Part shown: piece after piece, positions 62,486 to 64,000 of the stretch
How positions within the stretch are numbered: the stretch's first letter is position 1
Layout: every line of letters begins with the position of its first letter
Source: Mesorhizobium sp. AR07
GTDB taxonomy: Bacteria > Pseudomonadota > Alphaproteobacteria > Rhizobiales > Rhizobiaceae
Assembly: GCF_024746815.1 (NCBI RefSeq)
Contig: NZ_CP080525.1
Coordinates: 2,108,001-2,172,000 of the forward strand
DNA: 64,000 bases
Direction: 5' to 3'
The notes under the pieces: model-generated
The model's input: the letters and a program-made list of their open reading frames with translations, nothing else
Database searches by the model: none
What the model was told of the DNA's origin: nothing
Program-made: the position numbers and the translations under genes

Positions 62486-64000
62486 ACGCCTCTTCCCAGA
62501 CCCAGGGCCAGCCCCAAAACCAGACCCCGGGGATCGAGGCGTTTCTTGCCTTTCTCGAGGGCGAGAAAATGCTGACCGCGCACGCGGCCCAGCGCGCATT
62601 GGGGGCATCGCGAACATCCGGACATCCGTTCGATACGGTGATGACCGAACTCGGGCTGATCGGCGAGCAGGAGCTTGCCGACAGCCTCAGCCGCTACCTG
62701 AACGCACCGACGCCGGTCGAGATACCCGAACAGGTCAGCCCCGAAATGCTGGCAAGCGTGCCGCTGGCCTATCTGCGCGAAAACGCGATCCTGCCGCTGC
62801 GGATGGATGCCGAGCAGCTGGTTGTCGCCGTGGCCGATCCGTTCTCGTCGGCAACCATCGACGCGCTCGCCTTTCACTATGAACGGACATTGGCGCTGCG
62901 CATCTTGCCGAGGCGCACGATTGGCGAATGCATCGATCGCATCGAGCAATCGGCCATGGCTGCCGTTTCAAATGGCGGCAGCGGCGGCGAAACCCTGGAT
63001 TTCGGCCCCGACGACCTCGAACGGCTGAAGGATTTCGCCCGTGAGGCGCCGATCGTCCGCTTCGTCGCCGAGACAATCCACAAGGCGGTCGATGCGAGAG
63101 CCACCGACATTCACATCGAGCCGCTCGAGGACCACGTCCGCATCCGCTTCCGGCATGACGGCATGCTGTCCACCGTCGACACCGCCTCGATCGCGATGCT
63201 GTCCGGCATCTCCACCCGCATCAAGATCCTGTCGCGGCTCAACATTGCCGAGCGGCGCCTGCCGCAGGATGGGCGCATGCGCATCGCCGTGCGCGGCCGC
63301 GACGTCGACCTGCGCGTCTCGATCATTCCGTCGATTCACGGCGAAGCCATCGTGCTTCGAATTCTCGATCGCGCAGGCGTCGAATTGCGGTTGGAGAAGC
63401 TGGGTTTCGACGGCGCCGCGCAGGCGAAAATCCGCTCCATGTCGCAAGCCGCCAACGGCATCGTGCTGATCACCGGGCCGACCGGAAGCGGCAAAACGAC
63501 GACGCTCTATTCCATCCTCGCGGAGCGTTCGCGGCCGGATGTCAAGATTTTCACCGTCGAGGATCCGGTCGAATACCGGATGGCGGGCATCACCCAGCTG
63601 CAGGTCAATCCGGCGATCGACCTCGACTTTGCCGCCGCCCTGCGTTCGATCCTGCGGCAGGATCCCGATATCATCCTGCTCGGTGAAATCCGCGATCGCG
63701 AGACGGCGCAAGTCGCGGTGCAGGCGGCGCTGACCGGCCATCTGGTGTTTTCGACGCTGCACACCAACAGTGCCGCCGGCGCCCTGACGCGGCTTCGCGA
63801 CATGGGCATCGACGGCTATCTGCTCGGCGCGACGATCCGGGGCGTCATCGCGCAGCGGCTGCTGCGCCGCATCTGCCCGGCCTGCCACGGCGCGGAACAA
63901 ACCAGCCCGGCCTGCCGCACCTGCAACGGCTCCGGCTACAGCGGGCGCACGGTGACCTACGAAATGCTGCAGGTGTCGCCGCGCATCGCCGAACTGATCG
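62482..64000 (+). CDS. gspE: Type II secretion ATPase GspE (C-terminus outside window)
   Basis: At least 506 residues and open at the window end, so partial. The N1E-like domain is followed by the ATPase core. Walker A is GPTGSGKTTT (K338), the Asp box is ATDIHIEP, the Walker B-like segment is DPDIILLGEIRD (E402), and a CxxC-CxxC zinc element is present (C465, C468, C478, C481). This ATPase drives the pseudopilus. The ATG overlaps the GspK stop by four bases. A GspF gene would be expected next, beyond the window. Confidence 0.93.
   Translation, partial: MNASSQTQGQPQNQTPGIEAFLAFLEGEKMLTAHAAQRALGASRTSGHPFDTVMTELGLIGEQELADSLSRYLNAPTPVEIPEQVSPEMLASVPLAYLRENAILPLRMDAEQLVVAVADPFSSATIDALAFHYERTLALRILPRRTIGECIDRIEQSAMAAVSNGGSGGETLDFGPDDLERLKDFAREAPIVRFVAETIHKAVDARATDIHIEPLEDHVRIRFRHDGMLSTVDTASIAMLSGISTRIKILSRLNIAERRLPQDGRMRIAVRGRDVDLRVSIIPSIHGEAIVLRILDRAGVELRLEKLGFDGAAQAKIRSMSQAANGIVLITGPTGSGKTTTLYSILAERSRPDVKIFTVEDPVEYRMAGITQLQVNPAIDLDFAAALRSILRQDPDIILLGEIRDRETAQVAVQAALTGHLVFSTLHTNSAAGALTRLRDMGIDGYLLGATIRGVIAQRLLRRICPACHGAEQTSPACRTCNGSGYSGRTVTYEMLQVSPRIAELI

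Overview
The window is GC-rich chromosomal DNA of an alphaproteobacterium of the Rhizobiales, most likely Mesorhizobium or a close relative. This is inferred from the groESL operon under a CIRCE element, a dmeRF metal-efflux pair of the rhizobial type, many ABC importers, an HWE-type histidine kinase remnant, short conserved proteins of rhizobial type (GYD, DUF1488, DUF6500 and DUF2270 families), and GC-rich intergenic palindromes of a kind common in rhizobia. No rRNA, canonical tRNA, CRISPR array, prophage or complete insertion sequence was seen.

Layout. 1-6.8 kb: 3' end of tag (DNA-3-methyladenine glycosylase I), a GYD protein, groEL/groES, several small conserved proteins, and dmeF/dmeR (Co/Ni efflux). 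6.9-8.3 kb: a PAS-GGDEF diguanylate cyclase and a degenerate tRNA-like sequence. 8.3-15.4 kb: a LacI regulator, a sugar ABC importer without its own ATPase, a GH127 glycosidase and a converging ChaC-type gamma-glutamylcyclotransferase. 15.6-17.4 kb: a TetR regulator divergent from an aldo/keto reductase, with two operator-like palindromes between them. 17.7-20.8 kb: a DUF2270 membrane protein and a CPA2 antiporter fused to a universal-stress region. 20.9-26.1 kb: small proteins, a histidine kinase with an internal deletion beside a receiver protein, and a large amidase. 26.2-37.2 kb: aldehyde dehydrogenase, ThuA-like protein, two luciferase-like monooxygenases, a tandem DUF427 protein and an oligopeptide-type ABC importer; this looks like uptake plus oxidative breakdown of a small N- or S-containing compound. 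37.3-40.5 kb: a copper-handling cassette (Met-rich exported protein, multicopper oxidase, two DUF411 copies, small membrane protein). 40.7-44.5 kb: a two-gene ABC exporter with one degenerate ATP site. 44.6-51.4 kb: a small unknown gene, then a polyamine-type uptake and oxidation operon with a cupin-XRE regulator.

51.6-59.2 kb is the most accessory-looking part: an orphan BrnA-like antitoxin, a 2030-residue SpvB/RHS polymorphic toxin with an unfamiliar C-terminal tip, an overlapping AT-richer gene for a SUFU-domain protein (probable immunity protein) and a truncated REP-associated transposase. From 59.3 kb to the right edge runs a type II secretion operon (GspL-, GspM-, GspN/C- and GspK-like proteins, and the GspE ATPase, which is cut by the window end).

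Start sites were chosen by Shine-Dalgarno sequences, overlaps and family length; doubtful ones are flagged. Functions come from motif recognition by eye, with no database search.
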